Source: a virus | Direction: 5' to 3' (one strand) | Virus record (IMG/VR): IMGVR_UViG_3300009154_002711 | Span: 62,001 to 126,000 of that record | Length of the DNA stretch: 64,000 bases | Part shown: piece by piece, positions 14,814 to 20,512 of the stretch | Layout: each line of letters opens with the position of its first letter | Numbering within the stretch: position 1 is the first letter of the stretch | The notes under the pieces: generated by a model | The model's database searches: none | What the model was told of the DNA's origin: nothing | What the model saw: the letters and a program-made list of their open reading frames with translations, nothing else | Program-made: the position numbers and the translations under genes

Positions 14814-14851
14814 GTCGGAACTTCCTAGGGAAACTAGGATAAAGCTCCGAC
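14814..14851 (-). terminator. Cassette terminator (double module)
   Basis: Same hairpin as 14237-14274, followed by TTCTTTTCTAGGATAAGTATTAT and a second CGACTCTTTATTTG. Confidence 0.68.
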
Positions 14852-14855
14852 TTAG

Positions 14856-15494
14856 TTATGCTTTACGAGCAGCACGAAGGCGCGCCACTAAATCTTTAGG
14901 CACTTGACGACAAGGACCAGACAAGATACCTATCAAGGTATCATACTCTCGCTTTGAAAACGCGTCCATCCCAGCGATTAGCCAGGACTCTCCATCGGGA
15001 CGTTCAACCCTCCAACCGGTGTTAACCGGCACTGGGGACCAAGTCCACCAGCTACCATGAGGTAAGGTAGACTTATGCAGCAAGGCATAAATCTTGTTAC
15101 CCCGCTCTAAGTAAAGCGTGTTTCCACTAATTTCTAGCCTCAAACTAAACCTGACCAAGATCTTGATCACCGTGGCAAGGTGCCACTTATATACGTAAAG
15201 CTTAACATTGTAGCGGTTAATCTCCGGTGGCTCAACGGGAGCCAACATTACTGCGGCTACCCAAAGGAGGCAGCGCACCGCTGCTGGAGGGCAACTTACA
15301 CCCTCCGCATAGTACGAGCCAGGGGCTAGACACCCCGGAATTTGTGATACCTGTAGGAGAGCGGTATAGCCCTCCTTGGGAATGAGTAGAATAACTCGAC
15401 CCATGGTTGTGGGCACGACGGCCCTCACATTAAAGTCAAACATCCCGGTCAGGATGGACGAAACTTTTTCTTCGGTCACGTTTACTTTAAACAT
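14856..15494 (-). CDS. Hypothetical protein, 212 aa (paralogue of the 13143-13715 product)
   Basis: Starts MFKVNVTEEKVSSILTGMFD. Beta-rich core, Trp-rich segment near residue 145 (HGSWWTWSPVPVNTGW) and a C-terminal helix ending LVARLRAARKA that matches its paralogue. A hydrophobic patch (AAVRCLLWVAAVMLA) lies near residue 75. It sits in the type-1 leader cassette, though the start is only weakly preceded by GGAGACATCAAG. Confidence 0.63.
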   Translation of the reverse strand: MFKVNVTEEKVSSILTGMFDFNVRAVVPTTMGRVILLIPKEGYTALLQVSQIPGCLAPGSYYAEGVSCPPAAVRCLLWVAAVMLAPVEPPEINRYNVKLYVYKWHLATVIKILVRFSLRLEISGNTLYLERGNKIYALLHKSTLPHGSWWTWSPVPVNTGWRVERPDGESWLIAGMDAFSKREYDTLIGILSGPCRQVPKDLVARLRAARKA

Positions 15495-15570
15495 CTTGAT
15501 GTCTCCAATAAGCCGCCTTTAAAAGAGGGCGAACTCAAATAAAGAGTCGATAATACTTATCCTAGAAAAA

Positions 15571-15601
15571 CTGTCGAATGTAGTGCTAGTACATCCGACA
15601 G
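15571..15601 (-). terminator. Cassette terminator (double module)
   Basis: CTGTCGGATGT...ACATTCGACAG, tail TTTTTCTAGGATAAGTATTAT, then a second CGACTCTTTATTTG. Confidence 0.62.
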
Positions 15602-15657
15602 CTTGGTGGTCAGTTATTTAGATTGTCTATCCTCGCAGACCTACGAGGGTTAATTGG

Positions 15658-16101
15658 TTACGGGCTATCCGCGCATAAATCTTCAATGATGCTTAATACA
15701 TCATCAAAGTCCTGTGCAGGAAATACAACCCCTAACGAAGTGATGACAGCCCAATTAAAGCCATCATGTTCGTAGAAGCCGTACACACCCAACTTAAATG
15801 TGCCGATAACGACATCTAAGCTAAGTGGTTCCACCACAGGAGGTGCCACAGAATAACCCATAAGTACCTGTCCCCAGATGCCCAGGTCCGTGGCATAACC
15901 CTGAATAGCAGGATTAAGCCCATCGCCATAGGCCCAGTGCAGATGCAGGTCTTCAATAACCTCATGAACGGTAATACGAGTACCATCCTTGAAGGCCTTG
16001 AATCCCCACACCTCACCTTGTGGGTTATAGATTTGCTCAACAGTAATGTTAAGCTCCTCTACAACCCCAACTGGTGGCAGGAAGAAATGGAGTTTATCCA
16101 T
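15658..16101 (-). CDS. Hypothetical protein, 147 aa
   Basis: Begins MDKLHFFLPPVGVVEELNIT; AAAGGAGAAC precedes the ATG at 16101, and a longer reading to 16161 is rejected. Acidic, beta-rich, ending in an acidic helix (DFDDVLSIIEDLCADSP). No family is recognised. Confidence 0.65.
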   Translation of the reverse strand: MDKLHFFLPPVGVVEELNITVEQIYNPQGEVWGFKAFKDGTRITVHEVIEDLHLHWAYGDGLNPAIQGYATDLGIWGQVLMGYSVAPPVVEPLSLDVVIGTFKLGVYGFYEHDGFNWAVITSLGVVFPAQDFDDVLSIIEDLCADSP

Positions 16102-16202
16102 GTTCTCCTTTCTCCCGCGTGCAGATAACCAGCTAGTTATCCTACGTCTTATGGAGTTCAATCAACAAATAAAGAGTCGATAATAATTAATCTAGAAAAG
16201 AA

Positions 16203-16238
16203 GTCGCTAACCCCTAGAGACTAGGATAAGTTAGCGAC
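16203..16238 (-). terminator. Cassette terminator (double module)
   Basis: GTCGCTAAC...GTTAGCGAC with an inner CTAG pair, TTCTTTTCTAG tail, then ATTATTATCGACTCTTTATTTG. Confidence 0.65.
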
Positions 16239-16245
16239 TTAACTT

Positions 16246-16320
16246 TTAGAAGCTAAAGTACGCGATGATCATCGCTATAATAGCGATGAACAAAGAACCT
16301 TCAGCAATCTTCTTCAACAC
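16246..16320 (-). CDS. Single-helix membrane peptide, 24 aa
   Basis: MLKKIAEGSLFIAIIAMIIA then YFSF: a basic start and one membrane helix. A GTG start lies eight bases after AAGGAGG. The ribosome site is next to a six-pair leader hairpin (TTAGGT-ACAC-ACCTAA). Possibly a small regulatory membrane peptide. Confidence 0.5.
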   Translation of the reverse strand: MLKKIAEGSLFIAIIAMIIAYFSF

Positions 16321-16354
16321 AGAAATCACCTCCTTAGGTGTGTACCTAAAGAAG

Positions 16355-16377
16355 AGGTCGGGGTATTCCCCCGACCT
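16355..16377 (-). terminator. Cassette terminator
   Basis: AGGTCGGGG...CCCCGACCT followed by CTTCTTTAGG on the minus strand. Confidence 0.62.
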
Positions 16378-16381
16378 ACTA

Positions 16382-16930
16382 TTAATCTTTACTAAACGTT
16401 AAGACACCTCCAGTATCAAGGTAGATACGAAGGATTTCCCAATCGCTTTTATACGATAGGTGTGGAAGGAGTTTTTGAAGATCTCCTTTCATACCCATAC
16501 GTATAAGCAAATCTGGGGTTTGGAGCCACGAACTCCAGTTGAGTTGGTTTGTGCAGTGACTAAACCAATCATTATCTAAATTGCCCGTACGAGCAAGTTG
16601 ACTGATTTGGGAATCAGTCAAGGTGTAAAACTTCTTATCCCGCGCTTTAAGCGGGACAATGAGTTTCCCGGGTAGAGCATTAGGCCCCACCTGTGCAGCA
16701 ACTCTCTGCTGTACCCGGATCTCCCCTAAAGGAGTGCCCACGATTCCCCACCAAAGATGGAACAAATCATGAACAGAAGGTACTGCTGCCCCCTGTTCAA
16801 TGTACCACTGACAAAGGGAACCCCCCCCTTGTAGTCTAAATAACTTTATGGGACATTGTTGCTCCGCGTCATCAACGCGGATAAACAATAGCGAGCCCAT
16901 CCGGTGACCACTCTTCTTAGATAATCCCAT
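16382..16930 (-). CDS. Hypothetical protein, 182 aa
   Basis: Starts MGLSKKSGHRMGSLLFIRVD; GGAGAGGATC precedes the ATG. It contains LTDSQISQLARTGNLDNDWF. The end (YKSDWEILRIYLD) loosely resembles the C-terminal helix of the 13143 and 14856 paralogues. Its leader has a CTCTAC...GTAGAG hairpin. No family is recognised. Confidence 0.63.
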   Translation of the reverse strand: MGLSKKSGHRMGSLLFIRVDDAEQQCPIKLFRLQGGGSLCQWYIEQGAAVPSVHDLFHLWWGIVGTPLGEIRVQQRVAAQVGPNALPGKLIVPLKARDKKFYTLTDSQISQLARTGNLDNDWFSHCTNQLNWSSWLQTPDLLIRMGMKGDLQKLLPHLSYKSDWEILRIYLDTGGVLTFSKD

Positions 16931-16981
16931 GATCCTCTCCCTGGAGTACCTCTACGAAATTGTAGAGCAGTAGTCCAAGAA

Positions 16982-17014
16982 AAAGAGTCGGAGGTTGCTA
17001 GCCTCCAACTCTTT
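16982..17014 (-). terminator. Strong bidirectional terminator
   Basis: AAAGAGTTGGAGG pairs with CCTCCGACTCTTT over 13 positions (one G-T pair) around CTAGCAA, followed by TTC. Confidence 0.7.
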
Positions 17015-17020
17015 ATTTAC

Positions 17021-17416
17021 TTATTGCGGTGGGAATTCAAAGAACTCCACGATGGTAGTCAACGGGAGGTGCACCCATTTAGAGTAATGCACCTCCGTTA
17101 ACATAACATTTGACGCATAGGGCAGGGTGCCCTCAGTCATGGAGAGTGTAATATGAGGGTGCGTGTTATCGCACACCTCCTGGATCTCCTCAGGAAGGAG
17201 AACTGACAGGGCTTGCACCCTATCATCGTGGTGTGACAGCATAGCTGTCACAATAAGCTGCTGACCAAGCAGGTGTTGATAGCCGACGCTATCAACCCCG
17301 AACTTGAGCGTGCAATGGAAGTGTTTAGCTTCCACTGGAAACTCGAAGTTCACAGCAGCTTTGACTGCTGCGATGGCCTCAGCAGTCAAAGAAAGCCAAA
17401 GAATTCCCTTTGCCAT
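17021..17416 (-). CDS. 2H phosphoesterase-like protein, 131 aa
   Basis: Two H-x-T motifs typical of the 2H phosphoesterase superfamily are present: HFHCTLKFG (His34, Thr36) and HPHITLS (His88, Thr90), 54 residues apart. The size fits single-domain members. Superfamily enzymes cleave 2',3'-cyclic phosphates or cyclic oligonucleotides; phage members include the anti-CBASS protein Acb1. The start MAKGILWLSL at 17416 follows AGGTGAATGAC; a GTG nine bases upstream is an alternative. A hairpin CTGGGG...CCCCAG abuts the ribosome site. The fold call is fairly firm; the substrate is unknown. Confidence 0.7.
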   Translation of the reverse strand: MAKGILWLSLTAEAIAAVKAAVNFEFPVEAKHFHCTLKFGVDSVGYQHLLGQQLIVTAMLSHHDDRVQALSVLLPEEIQEVCDNTHPHITLSMTEGTLPYASNVMLTEVHYSKWVHLPLTTIVEFFEFPPQ

Positions 17417-17457
17417 GTCATTCACCTGGGGTGTGAAAGATTTGCCCCAGAAAAGAA

Positions 17458-17495
17458 GTCGGTAATCCCTAGAGAAACTAGGATAGATTACCGAC
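17458..17495 (-). terminator. Cassette terminator
   Basis: GTCGGTAATC...GATTACCGAC with inner CCTAG/CTAGG, followed by TTCTTTTCTG, which leads directly into the next leader hairpin. Confidence 0.66.
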
Positions 17496-17501
17496 AGCTA
17501 G

Positions 17502-17849
17502 CTACAGGTAGACCCTGCAGTTAGTCAGGAGTATAGGATACTCCTCTCTTAACCAATCTCGATCCTCCTCTAAAAGAGGGACAGGATCCTCATTATCAAT
17601 ACGATAATGAGTGGCACGATTGCACACCTCATCACCGTTCATTATATCTTCAACAATGTAACCATCTAAGGTTACAAACTCACTGTTAAACATGGAGCAA
17701 AGCTCCTGTGTAATATAGCTCTTACTCCTAAAAGGAGTAATGGGGCCTAAGTCCCCATTGTTAATTTGATCTCTCTCGACTGTATCCCGGGTAACTTTAC
17801 CCACAGCCAGTAAACAAAACTCATAGGCCTCAGCAGTAAACTTGATCAT
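17502..17849 (-). CDS. Hypothetical protein, 115 aa
   Basis: Starts MIKFTAEAYEFCLLAVGKVT with AGGAGGTTCACC before the ATG. Acidic alpha/beta protein (EDIMNGDEVCNRATHYRIDN). Its leader contains GAGATC...GATCTC and GGGG...CCCC hairpins. No family is recognised. Confidence 0.65.
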   Translation of the reverse strand: MIKFTAEAYEFCLLAVGKVTRDTVERDQINNGDLGPITPFRSKSYITQELCSMFNSEFVTLDGYIVEDIMNGDEVCNRATHYRIDNEDPVPLLEEDRDWLREEYPILLTNCRVYL

Positions 17850-17914
17850 GGTGAACCTCCTTGACAGAGAGGGGAACCACCCCGAGATCTTTAATAGAGG
17901 ATCTCAGAAAAAGA

Positions 17915-17952
17915 GTCGAAGACTATAAGAGGAGGCTCTTACAATCTTCGAC
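17915..17952 (-). terminator. Cassette terminator
   Basis: GTCGAAGA...TCTTCGAC followed by TCTTTTTCTG on the minus strand. Confidence 0.63.
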
Positions 17953-17957
17953 TCCAG

Positions 17958-18281
17958 TTAGGCATCATAAACAAGGGTATTACCCCCAGCTTTCTGAAAG
18001 CCTAAACTTAAGAAGGCCAAGCTCCGATGCTCAGCCAAGCCATCCCCCTCATAAGGAATGGCCATTACTTCAACCCCAGCCAAGGGGCCAGCGGTCCATT
18101 GGCTGAAGGTACGACAAAGCCATCGTACAATCCGGACTTTCGTCCTAACTTCAGCACTAACAATAGTATAACTATTATTAATGCTAAAGCTAATAGACCC
18201 CGAGCTTGCAGTCCCACGGAACTCAAGCTCAACGGCAACCCCATCAATTAGGGTTACCGCTTTGATAATGTCTAGTTCCAT
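17958..18281 (-). CDS. Hypothetical protein, 107 aa (GNAT-like C-terminus, paralogue of 18595-18987)
   Basis: Starts MELDIIKAVTLIDGVAVELE; a GTG 15 bases upstream is possible. Neither has a clear Shine-Dalgarno site, and the leader is only about 30 bases after the terminator tail. The C-terminal half (VRTKVRIVRWL...GDGLAEHRSLAFLSLGF) parallels the 18595 product and ends like the last strand-helix of GNAT acetyltransferases. The acetyl-CoA loop is not convincing, so function is open. Confidence 0.58.
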   Translation of the reverse strand: MELDIIKAVTLIDGVAVELEFRGTASSGSISFSINNSYTIVSAEVRTKVRIVRWLCRTFSQWTAGPLAGVEVMAIPYEGDGLAEHRSLAFLSLGFQKAGGNTLVYDA

Positions 18282-18308
18282 ATTAGAAACTATCACAACA
18301 GAAAAAGA

Positions 18309-18328
18309 GTCGAGGCAGTTGCCCCGAC
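18309..18328 (-). terminator. Cassette terminator
   Basis: GTCGGGGC-AACT-GCCTCGAC followed by TCTTTTTCTG. Confidence 0.63.
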
Positions 18329-18372
18329 ATCTTAGTTAGAATTTCTTACCCGCGCTAACTACGCGGACACCC

Positions 18373-18528
18373 CTAAAGTCCAGCCCCAAGCTGGTCTAGG
18401 GTGATGAACCCTAGCCTCCAAGCTTGAAGCCAACAGTTGGAAGGGGTGCACTCCTCAACTGTTGTGAACATCTTCACTACCAACTGGCGCTCAGCATCAG
18501 TCAGTAACAAAGCTAACTGTGGGCACAT
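18373..18528 (-). CDS. Small protein, 51 aa
   Basis: MCPQLALLLTDAERQLVVKM then a Cys- and Trp-containing stretch ending ITLDQLGAGL. AAGGAGG lies nine bases before the ATG. Two helices are likely. No family is recognised. Confidence 0.5.
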   Translation of the reverse strand: MCPQLALLLTDAERQLVVKMFTTVEECTPSNCWLQAWRLGFITLDQLGAGL

Positions 18529-18567
18529 AAAGAATCACCTCCTTAAGGTTATGCTCACAGAAAAGAA

Positions 18568-18589
18568 GTCGAAGGGAAGGCCCTCCAAC
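18568..18589 (-). terminator. Cassette terminator
   Basis: GTTGGAGGG-CCTT-CCCTTCGAC with TTCTTTTCTG downstream on the minus strand. Confidence 0.58.
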
Positions 18590-18594
18590 TTCTT

Positions 18595-18987
18595 TTAGGT
18601 GATAAGAAAATAACTATCACCATACTCGGCAAAGCCGAGTGAATCAAGAAATTTGCAGCGGACACTGTGATGGCCATCACCATCACAGGGAAACGCGCAA
18701 ACAATGGTGTTTGCGGGGAGACCCGCGATGTGTGCTTTTACAGCACGGTACGCGGTACGGACCGCGCTTGTTGGGACGACGCTGTGGTTAGCAGCATTGT
18801 AACCAACGGAGCCATTAACATCTGCATCGAGGACGATGCAGCTGACGTAATCATCACCGAAGAAGTCTTCGGTGACGAAGAAGTTGACGCTAAGCGCGCC
18901 AACGGTGATATCAGCATTGAAGCTGACATCAACAGGAGTATTAGATACTCCTGCTTTGAGATTAGTAAGTTGGCGAATGGTATTCAT
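18595..18987 (-). CDS. Hypothetical protein, 130 aa (GNAT-like C-terminus)
   Basis: Starts MNTIRQLTNLKAGVSNTPVD; GGAGGGGGGGA precedes the ATG. N-terminal beta strands, then AVRTAYRAVKAHIAGLPANT, FPCDGDGHHSVRCKFLDSLG and a final strand YFLIT. The end resembles the C-terminal part of GNAT acetyltransferases and matches the 17958 product. Function is not assigned. Confidence 0.62.
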   Translation of the reverse strand: MNTIRQLTNLKAGVSNTPVDVSFNADITVGALSVNFFVTEDFFGDDYVSCIVLDADVNGSVGYNAANHSVVPTSAVRTAYRAVKAHIAGLPANTIVCAFPCDGDGHHSVRCKFLDSLGFAEYGDSYFLIT

Positions 18988-19053
18988 TCCCCCCCTCCTT
19001 CTGTTACCCAGATTAGGTAACTCAAATAAAAAGTCGGAGGATACAGAAAGAAA

Positions 19054-19091
19054 GTCGTTAACTCCTAGGGAAACTAGGATAAGTTAACGAC
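19054..19091 (-). terminator. Cassette terminator (double module)
   Basis: Identical hairpin to 10591-10628, tail TTTCTTTCTGTATCC, then a second CGACTTTTTATTTGAG. Confidence 0.68.
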
Positions 19092-19098
19092 TAGTCAC

Positions 19099-19221
19099 TT
19101 AAGGGCAGCGATAAACGATGCAGATGGCTGCATCGAGAGTAGCCAAATACAGGGCTAATCCAACGTTGACAAGAATCGCGGCGAGGGCCGCGATTAAAAT
19201 ATCCAATGCGTATTTGCGCAT
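19099..19221 (-). CDS. Small membrane protein, 40 aa
   Basis: MRKYALDILIAALAAILVNV then a second hydrophobic part and CIVYRCP. A basic start plus a long hydrophobic helix. GGAGACACC precedes the ATG. The leader hairpin GTTACC...GGTAAC is shared with the leader of the 18595 gene. Confidence 0.52.
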   Translation of the reverse strand: MRKYALDILIAALAAILVNVGLALYLATLDAAICIVYRCP

Positions 19222-19283
19222 GGTGTCTCCTTGTTACCCAGATTAGGTAACTCAAATAAAAAGTCGGTATATACAGAAAAGAA

Positions 19284-19307
19284 GTCGGTAACCAAGGGGT
19301 TACCGAC
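19284..19307 (-). terminator. Cassette terminator (double module)
   Basis: GTCGGTAACC-CCTT-GGTTACCGAC, tail TTCTTTTCTG, then TATATACCGACTTTTTATTTG. Confidence 0.68.
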
Positions 19308-19314
19308 TATGAGA

Positions 19315-19521
19315 TTAGAATCCAAGGGCGCTAAGGCCATCTTGGATTGTCTTGAGTCTAGTTGGGGTGGTACGATACCCCCCTGCTAGACAGACAAGAT
19401 GAAAATATAAATCTGGGTTTTTTGTACAAAACGGATTTGCCGAGTATACGGTATCCACCGAAGGGGTGAACACGGAAACGGAAACGGAAACAATCAAAAC
19501 AAAACGGATTAACTTTGACAT
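19315..19521 (-). CDS. Exported small protein, 68 aa
   Basis: Begins MSKLIRFVLIVSVSVSVFTP: a basic n-region, a hydrophobic core and a likely cleavage after VYSA, leaving about 38 residues with two Cys that could form a disulphide. The core is written by a tandem GTTTCC repeat. The type-2 leader places AAGGAG before the ATG. It is the first gene of the leftward array. Function unknown. Confidence 0.55.
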   Translation of the reverse strand: MSKLIRFVLIVSVSVSVFTPSVDTVYSANPFCTKNPDLYFHLVCLAGGYRTTPTRLKTIQDGLSALGF

Positions 19522-19744
19522 TTGAACTCCTTAATAGTGGAGGACAAATAAAGAGTCGAGGCACAGAGGCTCCCAGTGTCAAGGGTATGAGCTAAAAAAT
19601 CTAGACGAAAACACATATATGCCGGGGGGGTATAGCAAGTACATATATGGCCTATTCAGAAAATTTCTAATTTTTTGGTGGGAAGTCGGAATTTCCCGAT
19701 TCGAATCTGATATGGTTAGAAAGTATACACCGGAGAGTTGCCTT
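19522..19744. promoter_or_regulatory. Divergent intergenic region before the LOV gene
   Basis: Non-coding gap between the leftward array and the rightward LOV gene. Leftward it has TTGACA (complement of 19577-19582) and CGACTCTTTATTTG. Rightward it has AAGTATACACCGGAGAG, similar to the GTATATACCGAC element in cassette modules, with GGAGAG serving as ribosome site. A poly-G stretch occurs at 19622-19629. Promoter positions are inference. Confidence 0.35.
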
Positions 19745-20488
19745 ATGCCATTTTTAAATACCCTAATCGGATTCCTATCCGAGAATACTAACGGTGGGGT
19801 TATTGTAGATGTAACTCAGAAAGATTCACCAATAATCTACGTGAACAAAGCTTTTGAAGAACTTACAGGATATAGCGCTACAGAAGTAATAGGAAAGAAC
19901 TGCAGATTTTTACAAGGCGGCGACAAGAATCAAGTCGGCATTCTACAATTAGGATTAGCGATTAACCAAGGAATAGGCTGTAAAGTATTGCTCCGCAATT
20001 ATAGAAAAGACGGCTTAATGTTTTGGAATGATTTAGCAATCACGCCAATCAAAGATGACGAAGGAAAGGTAAAATATTATATAGGAATTCAATCCGATAT
20101 AAGTGCAAGATTAGAAGGAACAAGAAGTTCTCAGGATACTTTAATCAAGTTCACTAAACTGGACATGGAGTTATTACAGATCCAAAGAGACATAAGTAAT
20201 CTATTAAAGATTGTACAGATTGGAAATGGTAACCCGAGTTTAATTCGTAGAGTGGACAAAGTGGAAACAAGATTAGATGACGTGCAAAAAGATATCTCTG
20301 AGTTAAAAGCTTTATATATAAGTGAAAGTGAATCTATCAGAGATACTTTAGGAACAATAGTAGAGAACACGCAGACTAATAAGGGCACAACCAGTGCAGC
20401 AATAATTACAGCAATAGCCACAACAATCATAGGATTACTAACTATTTTTGGTCCTCAATTAGTAACCTTATTACATTTAGTTAAGTAA
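19745..20488 (+). CDS. LOV-domain blue-light sensor with coiled coil and membrane anchor, 247 aa
   Basis: Residues 12-122 form a PAS/LOV domain with GKNCRFLQGG; Cys53 is the photoactive cysteine. Gln57, Asn85, Asn95 and Gln116 fall at +4, +32, +42 and +63 from it, the same offsets as the flavin-contacting residues of oat phototropin LOV2 (C450, Q454, N482, N492, Q513). Arg54 is kept, but the second phosphate-binding Arg (+17) is Gly. Residues 135-205 are a probable coiled coil, and 217-240 a C-terminal membrane helix. No kinase or other output domain is present, so signalling may be by oligomerisation at the membrane. The start at 19745 follows GGAGAGTTGCCTT; an in-frame ATG at 19619 lacks such a site. 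AT-rich like the genes to its right. The domain call is strong; the role in infection is unknown. Confidence 0.88.
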   Translation: MPFLNTLIGFLSENTNGGVIVDVTQKDSPIIYVNKAFEELTGYSATEVIGKNCRFLQGGDKNQVGILQLGLAINQGIGCKVLLRNYRKDGLMFWNDLAITPIKDDEGKVKYYIGIQSDISARLEGTRSSQDTLIKFTKLDMELLQIQRDISNLLKIVQIGNGNPSLIRRVDKVETRLDDVQKDISELKALYISESESIRDTLGTIVENTQTNKGTTSAAIITAIATTIIGLLTIFGPQLVTLLHLVK

Positions 20489-20512
20489 CCTTAATACCCG
20501 ATATTACTTTCC

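Larger units (their letters stand above)
10561..19560 (-). repeat. Dispersed intergenic cassette repeat family
   Basis: About 20 gene boundaries repeat the same plan on the minus strand: GTCG...CGAC hairpin, T-rich tail, in eight cases a second CGACTCTTTATTTG element, then a leader hairpin and a ribosome site. Consensus pieces are TCCTAGTTTCCCTAGGA (inner hairpin), CGACTCTTTATTTGAG and GCCTTTAAAAGAGGGC (complement, type-1 leader). Confidence 0.75.

Noticed and set aside
18667-19020. 117-codon plus-strand open frame
   Set aside because: It is antisense to the 18595-18987 gene, which has a strong ribosome site and a paralogue next door.
10561-19310. CRISPR-like regularly spaced repeats
   Set aside because: The repeats are separated by genes of variable length, are self-complementary terminators and lack uniform spacers.
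19745-20488. Histidine kinase or phototropin kinase
   Set aside because: No kinase motifs follow the LOV domain; the C-terminal half is only coiled coil and a membrane helix.
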